DNA of 17,675 nucleotides from JBBQSF01 sp038214085 (GTDB lineage Bacteria; Bacteroidota; Bacteroidia; Bacteroidales; CG2-30-32-10): the NCBI GenBank assembly GCA_038214085.1, contig JBBQSF010000061.1, positions 1-17,675 of the forward strand. Direction: 5' to 3'. The position numbers and the translations under genes were made by a program. Below are positions 8,701 through 15,451 of this stretch, piece by piece (position 1 is the first letter of the stretch; the number at the start of each line of letters is the position of its first letter). The notes beneath the pieces are model-generated. The model was not told where the DNA came from, did no database searches, and saw only the letters and a program-made list of their open reading frames with translations.

Positions 8701-9092
8701 AATTTTATGATAGCAATGGCGAGATTTGTTATTTAATAAAAGCGATAGAAAATGAAAATGACTCCATAACTCAAACTCAGGACACAAGCATATCAAATAT
8801 TGTGTGTGTACAGCAACTTCCGCATATTTTTATTCCAAACGCATTTCATCCCGGAGGATTAAACAATGTGTTTTTTCCGGTAATATATTTTGGAAATATT
8901 ACAGAATATAATTTAATGATTTTTACGCGATGGGGAGAGCAAATATTTGAAAGTTCCACTGTCTCTAATGGGTGGGATGGCACTTACAAAGAAAATCCGG
9001 TTCAGCAAGGAGTGTATGTTTATCGATTGATGTTTAAGAATAATAACGGAGACTTGATTTCAAAAATCGGTTCGGTAACTTTAGTGCGGTAG
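5781..9092 (+). CDS. Large multidomain secreted protein with T9SS type B (gliding-motility-associated) C-terminal domain
   Basis: 1103 aa from ATG 5781. Signal peptide MREFKYIILLLILLF..TYS ends before Q23. Residues ~24-320 hold a Cys-containing segment (DFSNCSRYQGFCAGG) and immunoglobulin-like folds (AYDPDGDSLVFSF, STGEITFTSFTTGDYEATVKV). Residues ~330-450 contain another such unit (PEIEPLATIYDTVLAGTSICLPV). From ~455 to ~1010 follow about six fibronectin-III-like units, recognisable by repeated LNW / LSW / ISW strands, Y.IYR / YCIYM strands and Tyr near each end; several contain paired Cys. Residues ~1013-1103 (IFIPNAFHPGG, NLMIFTRWGEQIFES, GWDGTYKENPVQQGVYVYRL) are the type B sorting domain. 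These proteins are exported by T9SS and commonly act as surface adhesins; no enzymatic motif is visible. The gene follows the type A substrate after 96 nt with the 16-bp hairpin between them and no recognisable promoter of its own, so co-transcription is likely. Confidence 0.9.
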   Translation: MREFKYIILLLILLFTKRATYSQAVDMMGMDVRFVTIEADSAFLKCMFYVRDFSNCSRYQGFCAGGNGGAIKNNPALNYLTTLIELNIPDAQQYLADVSLSCNNCNLPPVFPVGSLQEAVQISDTVYIPNDPPLIDGWAIEFQAVCNRDTVIDNFLMHTQNSLRSHIVLVRIFTYKINGIPVLNSSPVYYENPVYIVCAGKHTSLNAGAYDPDGDSLVFSFIEPLGTVPSLIYPLGYISPYAPVIAPGYSGNSPLPSALQNPNNTGASLNTSTGEITFTSFTTGDYEATVKVKEYRQGILLSEQIRDIRFVIINCDSINNAPEIEPLATIYDTVLAGTSICLPVMVSDNDYLDPPWNTVPQQITITASGNEFGAGYNSTTSGCSFPPCATLNPNPPMSVITGDTLNFCWQTDCNHVQAGLSSATYVFTIKARDNYCPLNAETSRMIVITVLAPPKLPSAELHCVSVDSVGQVVLNWVPATDTLNSFISYAIWRADSINGAYSAIGTVSNINSNSYFDNSANASNNQYSYFIQTLSGCNYSANSDTLSNILLHLNNNGTAELSWNPVRVPLLSSSNVYYQIYRRILPAPWQLIDSTMFLNYIDSVSACNETVCYRVEIYDSVGCVSSSNHQCSLFSDIFAPPTVLLDSVSVTSAGNAIISWHPLTTPDVIGYCIYMDNGSGFVMIDTVWGNNSSSYINLNSVACQQSECYSITAFDSCGNSSPLSEALCTINLNLFTVNCQEDISLNWNYYNDSSIDSYSIYSSVNSSPFALEQVVSPSNNMYTDTSVISGLQHCYFIRANTNNGSSTSCIRCVVAGLFEKPDYNYLRLVTVTGVHGSELRIFSDTSADINYFKILRKNSILTFDSIGFLLNNNQINQTYFDLAVNTENQAYQYKIVSIDGCGNSDTSNFGTTILLKAEAREDFVNKLVWNEYNYWTVGVQKYVVSRYLDGVFNSDIEVINLGSPFYEYLDDVSEFYDSNGEICYLIKAIENENDSITQTQDTSISNIVCVQQLPHIFIPNAFHPGGLNNVFFPVIYFGNITEYNLMIFTRWGEQIFESSTVSNGWDGTYKENPVQQGVYVYRLMFKNNNGDLISKIGSVTLVR

Positions 9093-9113
9093 CAAAGCAA
9101 TTTCGCAATTTCT

Positions 9114-9141
9114 AACATCAGAAAATGATGTTCCTTTTTTT
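9114..9141 (+). terminator. Intrinsic terminator of the T9SS type B gene
   Basis: AACATCA (9114-9120), loop GAAAA, TGATGTT (9126-9132), then CC and seven T. It lies 22 nt after the stop codon on the coding strand. Confidence 0.85.
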
Positions 9142-9173
9142 AAGTTTTCTGAACTCCGAATTTTGAATATTAA

Positions 9174-9258
9174 CCAGCTCGCTCGGATTTGCAATCCGAG
9201 TGTTATTGCTGACCGCCAAATCAATTTAAATTAAATTCATTCATAACGCAATTAAACA
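9174..9258. repeat. Repeat A, copy 1, with REP-like palindrome
   Basis: An 85-bp unit, about 90% identical by eye to 9468-9552. It contains the perfect hairpin CTCGGATT-TGC-AATCCGAG (9182-9200). Short palindromes of this style resemble REP elements mobilised by IS200-like (RAYT) transposases; no such transposase is in the window. Confidence 0.8.
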
Positions 9259-9324
9259 AATTACTAAATTTCTGTTAGTTTTGGGAAATAGAAAATATGA
9301 GTAAAACGTAAAACACAATGCACT

Positions 9325-9466
9325 TTTCCCTCCCACAAACCTCAAAAGACGCCACCCACGTGCTCTTTAAGACTTTTGAGGTTTCCGAAACAAAACTACT
9401 ACTTCAGCATTTTACCAGAAACCATCTATAACAAAGTATTCGCCAGATTTGCCAGCTCGCTTCGCT
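9325..9466. repeat. Repeat B, copy 1, with stem-loop and a phoH 3'-end remnant
   Basis: This unit matches 9816-9956 with one or two small indels and a divergent centre. It contains the 12-bp inverted pair AAACCTCAAAAG (9337-9348) / CTTTTGAGGTTT (9373-9384). Its right end, read on the minus strand, encodes ERSELANLANTLL and a stop (TAG), the same last 13 residues as PhoH, so it is a detached duplicate of that gene's 3' end. Confidence 0.85.
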
Positions 9467-9467
9467 C

Positions 9468-9552
9468 CCAGCTCGCTCGGATTTGCAATCCGAGTGTTAT
9501 TGCTGACCGCCGAAACACCTTAAATTAAATTCATTCACAACGCAATTAAACA
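9468..9552. repeat. Repeat A, copy 2, with REP-like palindrome
   Basis: Second copy of the 9174-9258 unit, beginning directly after the phoH remnant. The hairpin CTCGGATT-TGC-AATCCGAG is unchanged (9476-9494), whereas flanking bases differ at several sites. Confidence 0.8.
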
Positions 9553-9668
9553 GTTTGCCTGCGCTATTGCCCGCGTTGGGATTTGAATTTAATCTTCTCA
9601 AAAACCCCTGCCTCGCCCAAGTCAGTTCGAGTAGAACGTTTCGAAGTGCTAACGAAGAAAATTTTATA

Positions 9669-9734
9669 CCGAATGGCTAACATGATAATCAAAACAATTT
9701 AAAAAGTAATTGTTTTGAACTGTTAGTCCATCGG
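9669..9734. repeat. 66-nt imperfect hairpin / cruciform
   Basis: The outer stem is CCGAATGGCTAAC (9669-9681) with GTTAGTCCATCGG (9722-9734): 12 pairs with one bulged base on each side. The inner stem is CAAAACAATT (9690-9699) with AATTGTTTTG (9708-9717): 10 perfect pairs and an 8-nt loop. It has an RNA-like nested structure with no gene around it. Transcribed strand unknown. Confidence 0.6.
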
Positions 9735-9815
9735 CATAACCAAACCAGACAAAATATTTCATTTTAATCATCTTGTTGGCGGTTTGGTATTACATCGAGA
9801 ACGACCTAATCTGAG

Positions 9816-9956
9816 TTTCCCTCCCACAAACCTCAAAAGACGCCACCCACGTGCCCTCTAAGACTTTTGAGGTTTCCGAAATAAAACTATTAATTCAGCA
9901 TTTACAACAACTCATTTACAACAAAGTATTCGCCAAATTCGCCAGCTCGCTTCGTT
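9816..9956. repeat. Repeat B, copy 2, overlapping the phoH 3' end
   Basis: Second copy of 9325-9466. Its stem-loop (9828-9839 with 9864-9875, arms AAACCTCAAAAG / CTTTTGAGGTTT) lies about 40-90 nt downstream of the phoH stop on the minus strand and may act in 3'-end formation. There is no clean T-run after it. Confidence 0.8.
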
Positions 9957-11268
9957 CGCCTTTTTCTAATTTAATATGCGCATAAATCGGGTGATGTTTT
10001 ATTTTATCAATTAAATACGACAATCCATTACTCTGTGAATCGAGATACGGTGTATCAATCTGGAAAATATCGCCGGTAAAAATTATTTTTGTATTCTCCC
10101 CTGCTCTTGTAATAATGGTTTTTACTTCGTGAGGCGTTAAATTCTGCGCTTCGTCCACAATAAAACAAATATTGGAAAGGCTACGGCCACGGATGTAAGC
10201 CAAAGGAGTGATTACGAGTTTTTCGCTTTCAACCAATTCATTTATTCCCTTAAATTCTTTGTCCTTTTCGCTGAACTGATGTTGTATCATTTTCAAATTG
10301 TCCCAAAGCGGCTCCATGTAAGGGTTTAGCTTTGATTTGATATCGCCAGGCAAAAAACCAATATCTTTATTGCTCAGCGGAACAATGGGTCGGGCCAGAT
10401 AAATCTGTTTGTATTCTTTTTTCATTTCCAGCGCACCAGCAAGCGCAAGTAGCGTTTTTCCAGTTCCCGCAACTCCTTGAATGGTTACCAATTTAATATT
10501 CGTATTTAATATTGCATGAAGAGCAAAAACCTGTTCTGCATTGCGTGGTGTAATGCGGTATGCAGAGCGCTTTTCGAGGCGTTCAATCTGGTTGCTGATT
10601 GGATTATAAAAAGTAAGAATTGAGGTTTTATCGCTTTTCAGAATAAAATAATGATTTGGAATTGGATTTTTAAGTTTAAGATCGGCCGGAGTGCAAAACC
10701 CATGCTGATAAATCATGTCAATAACCTCAGGACTTACGCCACTAATAACTGTTTTTCCCCCATATAGCGACTCAAGGTTTTTTATTTTCCCTGTTTCATA
10801 ATCCTCTGCTGTAAGATTCAGTGATTTGGCCTTTAAGCGCAAATTCACATCTTTGCTTACGAGAATAACTTTTTTGTCGGGATTTTCTTCAGATAAAGTC
10901 AGCGCAGCATTTAAAATTCTATGATCCACTTTGTCTTCACCAAAAACTTTTACAGCATCCACCTTCCCACTTCTGCCGTTTTCGTTCATTACTACCTTGA
11001 ACTTCCCTAGTTTTGTGGACCCAAGAGAATTCCAATTTTGCAGCGATGCATTTAGCGAAAGTTTATCCAATATGCGAATAAACTCGCGGGCTTCGAAATT
11101 TTTTGTATCGTTTCCTTTTTTAAAATTATCTAGTTCTTCGAGCACCGAAATAGGAATGGCAATATCGTTGTCATCAAAACTCCTGAATGAGTTATGGTTG
11201 TAAATGATAACTGATGTGTCCAGCACAAATATTTTTTTGTTGTTAGAGGCTTTGGGTTTTTTAAGCAT
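9916..11268 (-). CDS. phoH: PIN-domain PhoH-type ATPase (PhoH2 / YlaK-like)
   Basis: 450 aa, the normal length for the two-domain PIN-PhoH family. Residues ~12-150 form a PIN nuclease fold with the expected acidic residues in FVLDTSV (D17), VLEELD (E44/E45), KVDHRIL (D115) and LVSKDVN (D140). After a linker, residues ~240-450 are the PhoH P-loop ATPase: Walker A GVAGTGKT (265-272), LARPIVP (291-297), Walker B FIVDEAQN (369-376) and FTGD (397-400). Family members that have been studied couple ATP-driven RNA unwinding to PIN ribonuclease activity, so a cytoplasmic role in RNA processing or turnover is the likely job. ATG at 11268 precedes a short Lys-rich lead. The gene is divergent from the AcpH-like gene and its 3' end is embedded in a duplicated repeat block. 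No phosphate-regulon context is visible, so the name is by family only. Confidence 0.95.
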   Translation of the reverse strand: MLKKPKASNNKKIFVLDTSVIIYNHNSFRSFDDNDIAIPISVLEELDNFKKGNDTKNFEAREFIRILDKLSLNASLQNWNSLGSTKLGKFKVVMNENGRSGKVDAVKVFGEDKVDHRILNAALTLSEENPDKKVILVSKDVNLRLKAKSLNLTAEDYETGKIKNLESLYGGKTVISGVSPEVIDMIYQHGFCTPADLKLKNPIPNHYFILKSDKTSILTFYNPISNQIERLEKRSAYRITPRNAEQVFALHAILNTNIKLVTIQGVAGTGKTLLALAGALEMKKEYKQIYLARPIVPLSNKDIGFLPGDIKSKLNPYMEPLWDNLKMIQHQFSEKDKEFKGINELVESEKLVITPLAYIRGRSLSNICFIVDEAQNLTPHEVKTIITRAGENTKIIFTGDIFQIDTPYLDSQSNGLSYLIDKIKHHPIYAHIKLEKGERSELANLANTLL

Positions 11269-11319
11269 AGCAATCTTTTTTTAGTTAAAGAACTTTTTAT
11301 CAGCCATAAAATTAATTTA

Positions 11320-11327
11320 TAATTTTG
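11320..11327 (+). promoter_or_regulatory. Candidate -7 box for the acpH-like gene
   Basis: TAATTTTG fits TAnnTTTG and would give a leader of about 60 nt before ATG 11395. No good -33 TTTG is seen at the right distance, so support is moderate. No counterpart was found on the minus strand for phoH. Confidence 0.4.
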
Positions 11328-11394
11328 CAGTTGGAAATATGAATTTCTAAAGATTTGCACTAAACATTGTTAATAATAGCACATACCACTGATT

Positions 11395-11970
11395 ATGAAT
11401 TTCCTTGCACATTTATATTTGTCAAATAACAACAGGGAAATTATGGTAGGGAATATTCTTGCCGATTTTTCAAAAGGAATAAAAAGTAAAAATATTCCAT
11501 CCGAAGTACAAAAAGGCATTGAAATTCATAGAAAAATTGATGCATTTACTGATAATCATCCACAAGTTACACTTTCCAAGCATATACTGCAGCCGAAATT
11601 TGGGCATTATTCCCCAGTAATTGCCGATGTTTTTTTCGATCATTTTCTAGCAAAAAACTGGACTAATTATTCCACTGAATCGCTTGAAAATTTCGCAAAT
11701 AAGGCCTATCAAGCTTTGAAAAGCTACCGAAATCTTTTCCCCTTACGCTTTCAACAGGCGCTTGTATATGGTCGTTTCAGGAAAGTTCTTGTTTCATATA
11801 AAGACTTCAGCGGAATCGACAAGGCTTTTAACCGTATGCTTTTTCGCACACAATTTGATTCTAACCTGAAACTTGCTGCTGCTGAACTTGAAAAAAATTA
11901 TTCAAAATACGAAAACAATTTCAAGCTCTTTTTCCCCGAATTGATTGATTACGTGAATAACGATAATTGA
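11395..11970 (+). CDS. acpH: Acyl carrier protein phosphodiesterase (AcpH / DUF479 family)
   Basis: 191 aa, the usual size. It opens with MNFLAHLYLS, followed by GNILADFSKG (~19-28), GIEIHRKIDAFTDNHP (~41-56) and ADVFFDHFLAKNW (~77-89), the conserved His/Asp-rich motifs of the HD-like AcpH family. The E. coli enzyme removes the 4'-phosphopantetheine prosthetic group from holo-ACP; in Bacteroidota the substrate has mostly been assumed. The product is cytoplasmic with no signal peptide. It is divergent from phoH across a 126-bp spacer and is followed after 75 nt by the metal operon, which has its own promoter. Family assignment is secure; the exact activity is inferred. Confidence 0.88.
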   Translation: MNFLAHLYLSNNNREIMVGNILADFSKGIKSKNIPSEVQKGIEIHRKIDAFTDNHPQVTLSKHILQPKFGHYSPVIADVFFDHFLAKNWTNYSTESLENFANKAYQALKSYRNLFPLRFQQALVYGRFRKVLVSYKDFSGIDKAFNRMLFRTQFDSNLKLAAAELEKNYSKYENNFKLFFPELIDYVNNDN

Positions 11971-11994
11971 CATTTGTTAAATTTGAGTTAATTT

Positions 11995-12026
11995 TTTGAA
12001 TACGAGGCCAACAATGGGTAACTTTG
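11995..12026 (+). promoter_or_regulatory. Bacteroidota promoter of the metal-uptake operon
   Basis: TTTG (11995-11998) and TAACTTTG (12019-12026) with 20 nt between them match the major-sigma consensus well. Transcription would start near 12034, about 12 nt before the GTG start of the first gene, so the mRNA is almost leaderless. Confidence 0.7.
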
Positions 12027-12045
12027 TAAAAGTTATACTTATGGC

Positions 12046-12492
12046 GTGAAATTGATTTTTAAAAATATTATTCCGTTATTTATTTTGCTGGCATTTCTGG
12101 TGTCGACAAATGGCATGCTTGTTTACCATCACTTTTGTGCGTGCAACCAAAAATCGTATATAGCATTAATGGTTGACCGTGATTGCTGCACAGGTATGAA
12201 TCAAAATACCAAGTGCGAAAATGAGAGTTGTTGCCATTCAATTAAACATCACGCAGATAAGGAAATTCAAAACCCAGAATCGTGCAAAAAGGACATTGCA
12301 TTTTACAAGATTTTGAATTTCAACAATTCTGAGTATTCCAATATTTCTATTAGAATTTTTTCTCCAGAAATCTTTAACACAATTGCCAACTATTTTCCGT
12401 CGAAAAATTTATATTCCAGCCCTCCTTTCCGACCACCAATCGTAATTCCCAAGTTCAATTTTCAAGTTTTATTTAACACATTTCTGATCTGA
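12046..12492 (+). CDS. Small Cys/His-rich HYC_CC_PP-type membrane protein
   Basis: 148 aa from GTG 12046; an ATG at 12041 is out of frame and stops after two codons. One hydrophobic segment (residues ~5-26) precedes a cluster of possible metal ligands: YHHFCAC (27-33), DCC (46-48), C57, SCCH (61-64), KHH (67-69) and C80. A proline-rich SSPPFRPPI follows near the C-terminus (124-132). This order (H-x-C, CC, PP) is that of the Bacteroidota family known as HYC_CC_PP; here the first motif reads HFC rather than HYC. Members typically sit beside TonB receptors and HMA proteins, exactly as here. The molecular role is not established to my knowledge; periplasmic metal binding or sensing is my inference. 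The next gene starts 58 nt downstream. Confidence 0.75.
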   Translation: MKLIFKNIIPLFILLAFLVSTNGMLVYHHFCACNQKSYIALMVDRDCCTGMNQNTKCENESCCHSIKHHADKEIQNPESCKKDIAFYKILNFNNSEYSNISIRIFSPEIFNTIANYFPSKNLYSSPPFRPPIVIPKFNFQVLFNTFLI

Positions 12493-12550
12493 TATTGTGC
12501 CGATTTACTATTGGCAAAATCCTTATTTTTTAAAATTAAATCAGATCGTT

Positions 12551-14779
12551 ATGTTAAAATTTAAATATTTATTCACCCCTTTGCTACTGCTGGCATTACT
12601 TCCGGTTGCGCATGCTCAGAATTTAACAGGCACAATATCAGAGCTGGATAGCAAAAAGGAACAAATTCCACTTCCAGGTGCGAATATGCGATGGCTTGGA
12701 ACTACATTGGGTACCGTTTCGGATATTAACGGGAGCTTTAGTTTGCAAAAACAAAAAACAGGAATTCTTAAACTTATAGTAAGTTATATTGGTTACCGCA
12801 CGGATACCATTACCATTCCTGAAAATCAGACAGAAATAAAAATTCTTCTTGCGTCATCGACCGATCTTAAAGAACTTTTAATTCACGGAAACCTTGAAGG
12901 CACTTACATTTCGAAAATACAACCCATTTATACGCAGGTAATAACAGGAAGCGGATTGCAAAAAGCAGCATGCTGCAATCTTTCCGAAAGTTTTCAAAAC
13001 AGTGCTACTGTTGATGTTTCATACTCTGATGCCGTTACCGGTGCAAAACAAATTCAAATGCTTGGCCTTGCAGGTGTTTACAGCCAAATATTAACCGAAA
13101 ACATTCCTTCAGTTCGTGGACTGGCAACCACTTTTGGATTGGGATATATTCCCGGGCCTTGGATGGAATCCATACAGATTTCGAAAGGTACAGCTTCCGT
13201 AATCAATGGAAATGAGTCTACCACCGGACAAATAAATGTAGAATTCAAAAGTCCGCAGGATACCAAAGAAAAATTCTATGTGAACCTATATGGCAACAAT
13301 ATGGGCAAAGCAGAAGAAAATATGAATTTTAAGACGAAAGTCAGCAAAAACGCAAGTACCATGCTGTTGGTTCACACCGAAAAACAGTACAGTGAAATTG
13401 ACCACAATCAGGATATGTTTCTCGATTACCCAATGCTATCGCAGGTGAATGTAATGAACAGATGGAATGTTCATATTCCAGGCAAATTAGAATCAAAAAC
13501 ATCCATAAGTGTTCTTTCAGAAGACCGTGTTGCGGGCCAGACTTTTAAACATATTGCTGATGACAGCACTTTGCAGCCACTCTATAAAATTGATGTAAAA
13601 ACCAACAGGTTTCAGTTTTCTACAAAAAACGGATTTCTGTTTAAAAAAGTCGGCCGGAGTATCGGAACCATTCTTTCCGGAACGTATCACGATCAAAATT
13701 CATTTTTTGGCAAAAACACCTATTCTGGTCTTGAGAAAAGCTTTTATATGAACCTGATTTATGCGGATATCATTGGAAACACCAACCACAAAATAAATAC
13801 TGGATTAAGCTACCAGTATGATAATTATTCGGAAAATTTCAACGATTCCGCATTCGCAAAAACCGAACATCTTCCAGGAGCATTTGTACAATATTCATAT
13901 AGCTACTTGAATCTTCTTACTGCTATCGCTGGATTTCGCTACGATTACAATTCAATTTACGGTTCCATGTTCACCCCAAGATTTCATTTCAAATATACGT
14001 TAAGCGAAAACACTTCTATAAGAGGAACCATGGGAAAAGGATACCGTGTTGCAAATATTTTTCCTGAAAACTCCTCAATTCTGGCTAGCTCAAGAAAACT
14101 GGTGGTTCTTGAAAACTTAAAACCTGAAGAAGCATGGAATTACGGAATCAACCTTTCCCGAACGTTTAACATTTCTAAAAAGGAAGCAACATTCAGCCTT
14201 GATTATTATCGTACTGATTTCTTAAATCAGGTAATTGTGGATATGGACAGAAACCCCAGCAGGGTATATTTTTACAACCTAAAAGGGGCTTCCTACTCCA
14301 ACAGCATTCAGGCTGAATTCATCGCAAAGCCATTCAATCGTTTTGAAGTAACCGCTGCATTGCGCTATAACGATGTAAAAATGACCATAAACGATTCGCT
14401 GGTTCAGAAACCTTTTGTGAGCAAATACAAAGGAATTCTTGCATTTTCGTACAGCACGAATCTTAACAAATGGAAATTTGATGCCACGCTGCATTACAAT
14501 GGCACAAGCCGGATTCCCGATACCCGCATGAATCCTGAAAAATATCAGCTTCCTGCCACATCGCCCGCGTATTTTCTCCTATTTGCGCAAGTTACAAAAA
14601 AGTACAAAAACTGGGATTTTTATGTCGGCGCCGAAAATATAACCGGATTTACTCAAAAAAATCCTATACTTGCAGCTGATGATCCTTATGGAACATACTT
14701 TGACACTTCCCTGATTTGGGGACCCATAACAGGCAGAATGCTTTATGCCGGAATTCGATTTAAAATTACTGAACTTTAA
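12551..14779 (+). CDS. TonB-dependent outer-membrane receptor, metal-associated (probably copper)
   Basis: 742 aa from ATG 12551. This start gives a textbook signal peptide (MLKFKYLFTPLLLLALLPVAHA, then Q23); the 18 extra in-frame codons back to GTG 12497 lack signal-peptide character. Residues ~24-112 are a CarboxypepD_reg-like domain (PLPGANMRWLGTTLGTVSDINGSF). Residues ~115-235 are the plug, with the striking AACCNLSESF motif (C141, C142), followed by VTGAKQIQMLGLAGVYSQIL and VINGNESTTGQINVEFKSP. The remainder is the beta-barrel (repeated aromatic strands, LRGTMGKGYRVANIFPE-like segment, end AGIRFKITEL). Receptors with this CC-containing plug recur in Bacteroidota next to HMA metallochaperones, so a copper or other soft-metal substrate is inferred. 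It is the second gene of the operon, 12 nt upstream of the HMA gene. Confidence 0.9.
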   Translation: MLKFKYLFTPLLLLALLPVAHAQNLTGTISELDSKKEQIPLPGANMRWLGTTLGTVSDINGSFSLQKQKTGILKLIVSYIGYRTDTITIPENQTEIKILLASSTDLKELLIHGNLEGTYISKIQPIYTQVITGSGLQKAACCNLSESFQNSATVDVSYSDAVTGAKQIQMLGLAGVYSQILTENIPSVRGLATTFGLGYIPGPWMESIQISKGTASVINGNESTTGQINVEFKSPQDTKEKFYVNLYGNNMGKAEENMNFKTKVSKNASTMLLVHTEKQYSEIDHNQDMFLDYPMLSQVNVMNRWNVHIPGKLESKTSISVLSEDRVAGQTFKHIADDSTLQPLYKIDVKTNRFQFSTKNGFLFKKVGRSIGTILSGTYHDQNSFFGKNTYSGLEKSFYMNLIYADIIGNTNHKINTGLSYQYDNYSENFNDSAFAKTEHLPGAFVQYSYSYLNLLTAIAGFRYDYNSIYGSMFTPRFHFKYTLSENTSIRGTMGKGYRVANIFPENSSILASSRKLVVLENLKPEEAWNYGINLSRTFNISKKEATFSLDYYRTDFLNQVIVDMDRNPSRVYFYNLKGASYSNSIQAEFIAKPFNRFEVTAALRYNDVKMTINDSLVQKPFVSKYKGILAFSYSTNLNKWKFDATLHYNGTSRIPDTRMNPEKYQLPATSPAYFLLFAQVTKKYKNWDFYVGAENITGFTQKNPILAADDPYGTYFDTSLIWGPITGRMLYAGIRFKITEL

Positions 14780-14790
14780 AAATTAAAATT

Positions 14791-15003
14791 ATGAAAACAG
14801 AAACAATAAAAATTAAAAACATGGAATGCAATGGTTGCGCTCGAAATGTAAAAAATGCGCTCATTGATTTACCGGGAGTTACGGATGTAAGACCTGATCT
14901 GGAAACATCAACCGTAAGCATTGATTTTAACGGCGACGAAAACTTGTTGCCAGTATTCCGTCAGGTACTAGAAGAATCAGGATATCCTGAAGATAATTTA
15001 TAA
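14791..15003 (+). CDS. Cytoplasmic HMA metallochaperone (CopZ-like)
   Basis: 70 aa, a single heavy-metal-associated domain with the metal-binding loop NMECNGC (C13, C16). The rest fits the beta-alpha-beta-beta-alpha-beta pattern: IKIKNM, CARNVKNALIDLPGV, VRPDLETSTVSIDF, LLPVFRQVLEESGY. It has no signal peptide, so it should act in the cytoplasm, carrying Cu(I) or a similar ion. The conserved M-x-C-x-x-C order suits copper. It lies 11 nt after the TonB receptor and 18 nt before the exported HMA gene, clearly the same operon. No CopA-type P-ATPase is in this window, so the delivery partner must be elsewhere. Confidence 0.92.
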   Translation: MKTETIKIKNMECNGCARNVKNALIDLPGVTDVRPDLETSTVSIDFNGDENLLPVFRQVLEESGYPEDNL

Positions 15004-15021
15004 ATTTTAAATACAAACACT

Positions 15022-15384
15022 ATGAAAACAATAACAAAAGTAAGTTTACTGATCACCGTGATTGGTTTACTTTTTTCGATTCCTTTAAACGCTCAGGATC
15101 AGGGAAATTCCGCTGACCTAAAAGTAAAATCTTCTGTAATGTGCGGAAGTTGCAAAGCGCGCGTAGAAAAAAACATGGCTTATGTAAAAGGCGTAAAAGC
15201 TGTGTCGGTCGATTTGCCAACTAAAGAAATAGCAATTACCTACAACCCGAAAAAAACCACACCTGAAGAACTCAAAACAGCCATTACAAAAATTGGATAC
15301 GATGCCGATGGCTTACCCGCTGATTCTGTTGCTTATTCGAAACTTCCGGCATGTTGTAAAAAAGATGCAGCTCCGCATGAATAG
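15022..15384 (+). CDS. Exported HMA-domain protein with extra C-terminal CC motif
   Basis: 120 aa. Signal peptide MKTITKVSLLITVIGLLFSIPLNA is cleaved before Q25, placing the product in the periplasm. The HMA domain follows: LKVKSSVMCGSCKARVEKNM (metal site MCGSC, C41 and C44), GVKAVSVDLPTKEIAITYNP, EELKTAITKIGYDADG. The C-terminus ends in KLPACCKKDAAPHE, giving a second potential site (C111, C112, with a terminal His). By position it resembles MerP-type periplasmic carriers, and with the TonB receptor and cytoplasmic HMA protein it makes a route from outer membrane to cytoplasm. Cu is the best guess for the metal; Hg or Zn cannot be excluded. It is the last gene of the operon. Confidence 0.9.
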   Translation: MKTITKVSLLITVIGLLFSIPLNAQDQGNSADLKVKSSVMCGSCKARVEKNMAYVKGVKAVSVDLPTKEIAITYNPKKTTPEELKTAITKIGYDADGLPADSVAYSKLPACCKKDAAPHE

Positions 15385-15451
15385 TGGTTTAGTGCAATAG
15401 GAAACAAGTATTTCAAATTGCACCATTGGTTAGAAATAAATTTTCTAAATA

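Larger units (their letters stand above)
9093..9915. other. 820-bp repeat-rich non-coding interval between convergent genes
   Basis: No convincing gene on either strand. Order on the plus strand: terminator, repeat A copy 1, 66 bp of unique sequence, repeat B copy 1 (with a remnant of the phoH 3' end), repeat A copy 2, about 260 bp of unique sequence with hairpins, repeat B copy 2 running into the real phoH 3' end. The 10-bp word CCAGCTCGCT occurs at four junctions (9174, 9452, 9468, 9942), a plausible microhomology for the rearrangements. Confidence 0.8.

Noticed and set aside
9276..9310. TAGTTTTG followed by a short ATG frame (9298)
   Set aside because: Fits a -7 box by itself, but there is no -33 box and the reading frame stops after four codons.
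9174..9956. Possible CRISPR array
   Set aside because: Only two copies of each of two different repeats, 85-142 bp long with unequal spacing; no short regular repeat-spacer pattern.
12486..12547. 8-bp inverted pair GATCTGAT / ATCAGATC around the junction of the first two metal-operon genes
   Set aside because: Short arms and a 46-nt loop; too weak to call regulatory, although the right arm ends 3 nt before the ATG.
12497..12550. Earlier GTG start for the TonB receptor
   Set aside because: The added 18 residues do not resemble a signal-peptide start, whereas ATG 12551 gives a normal one.
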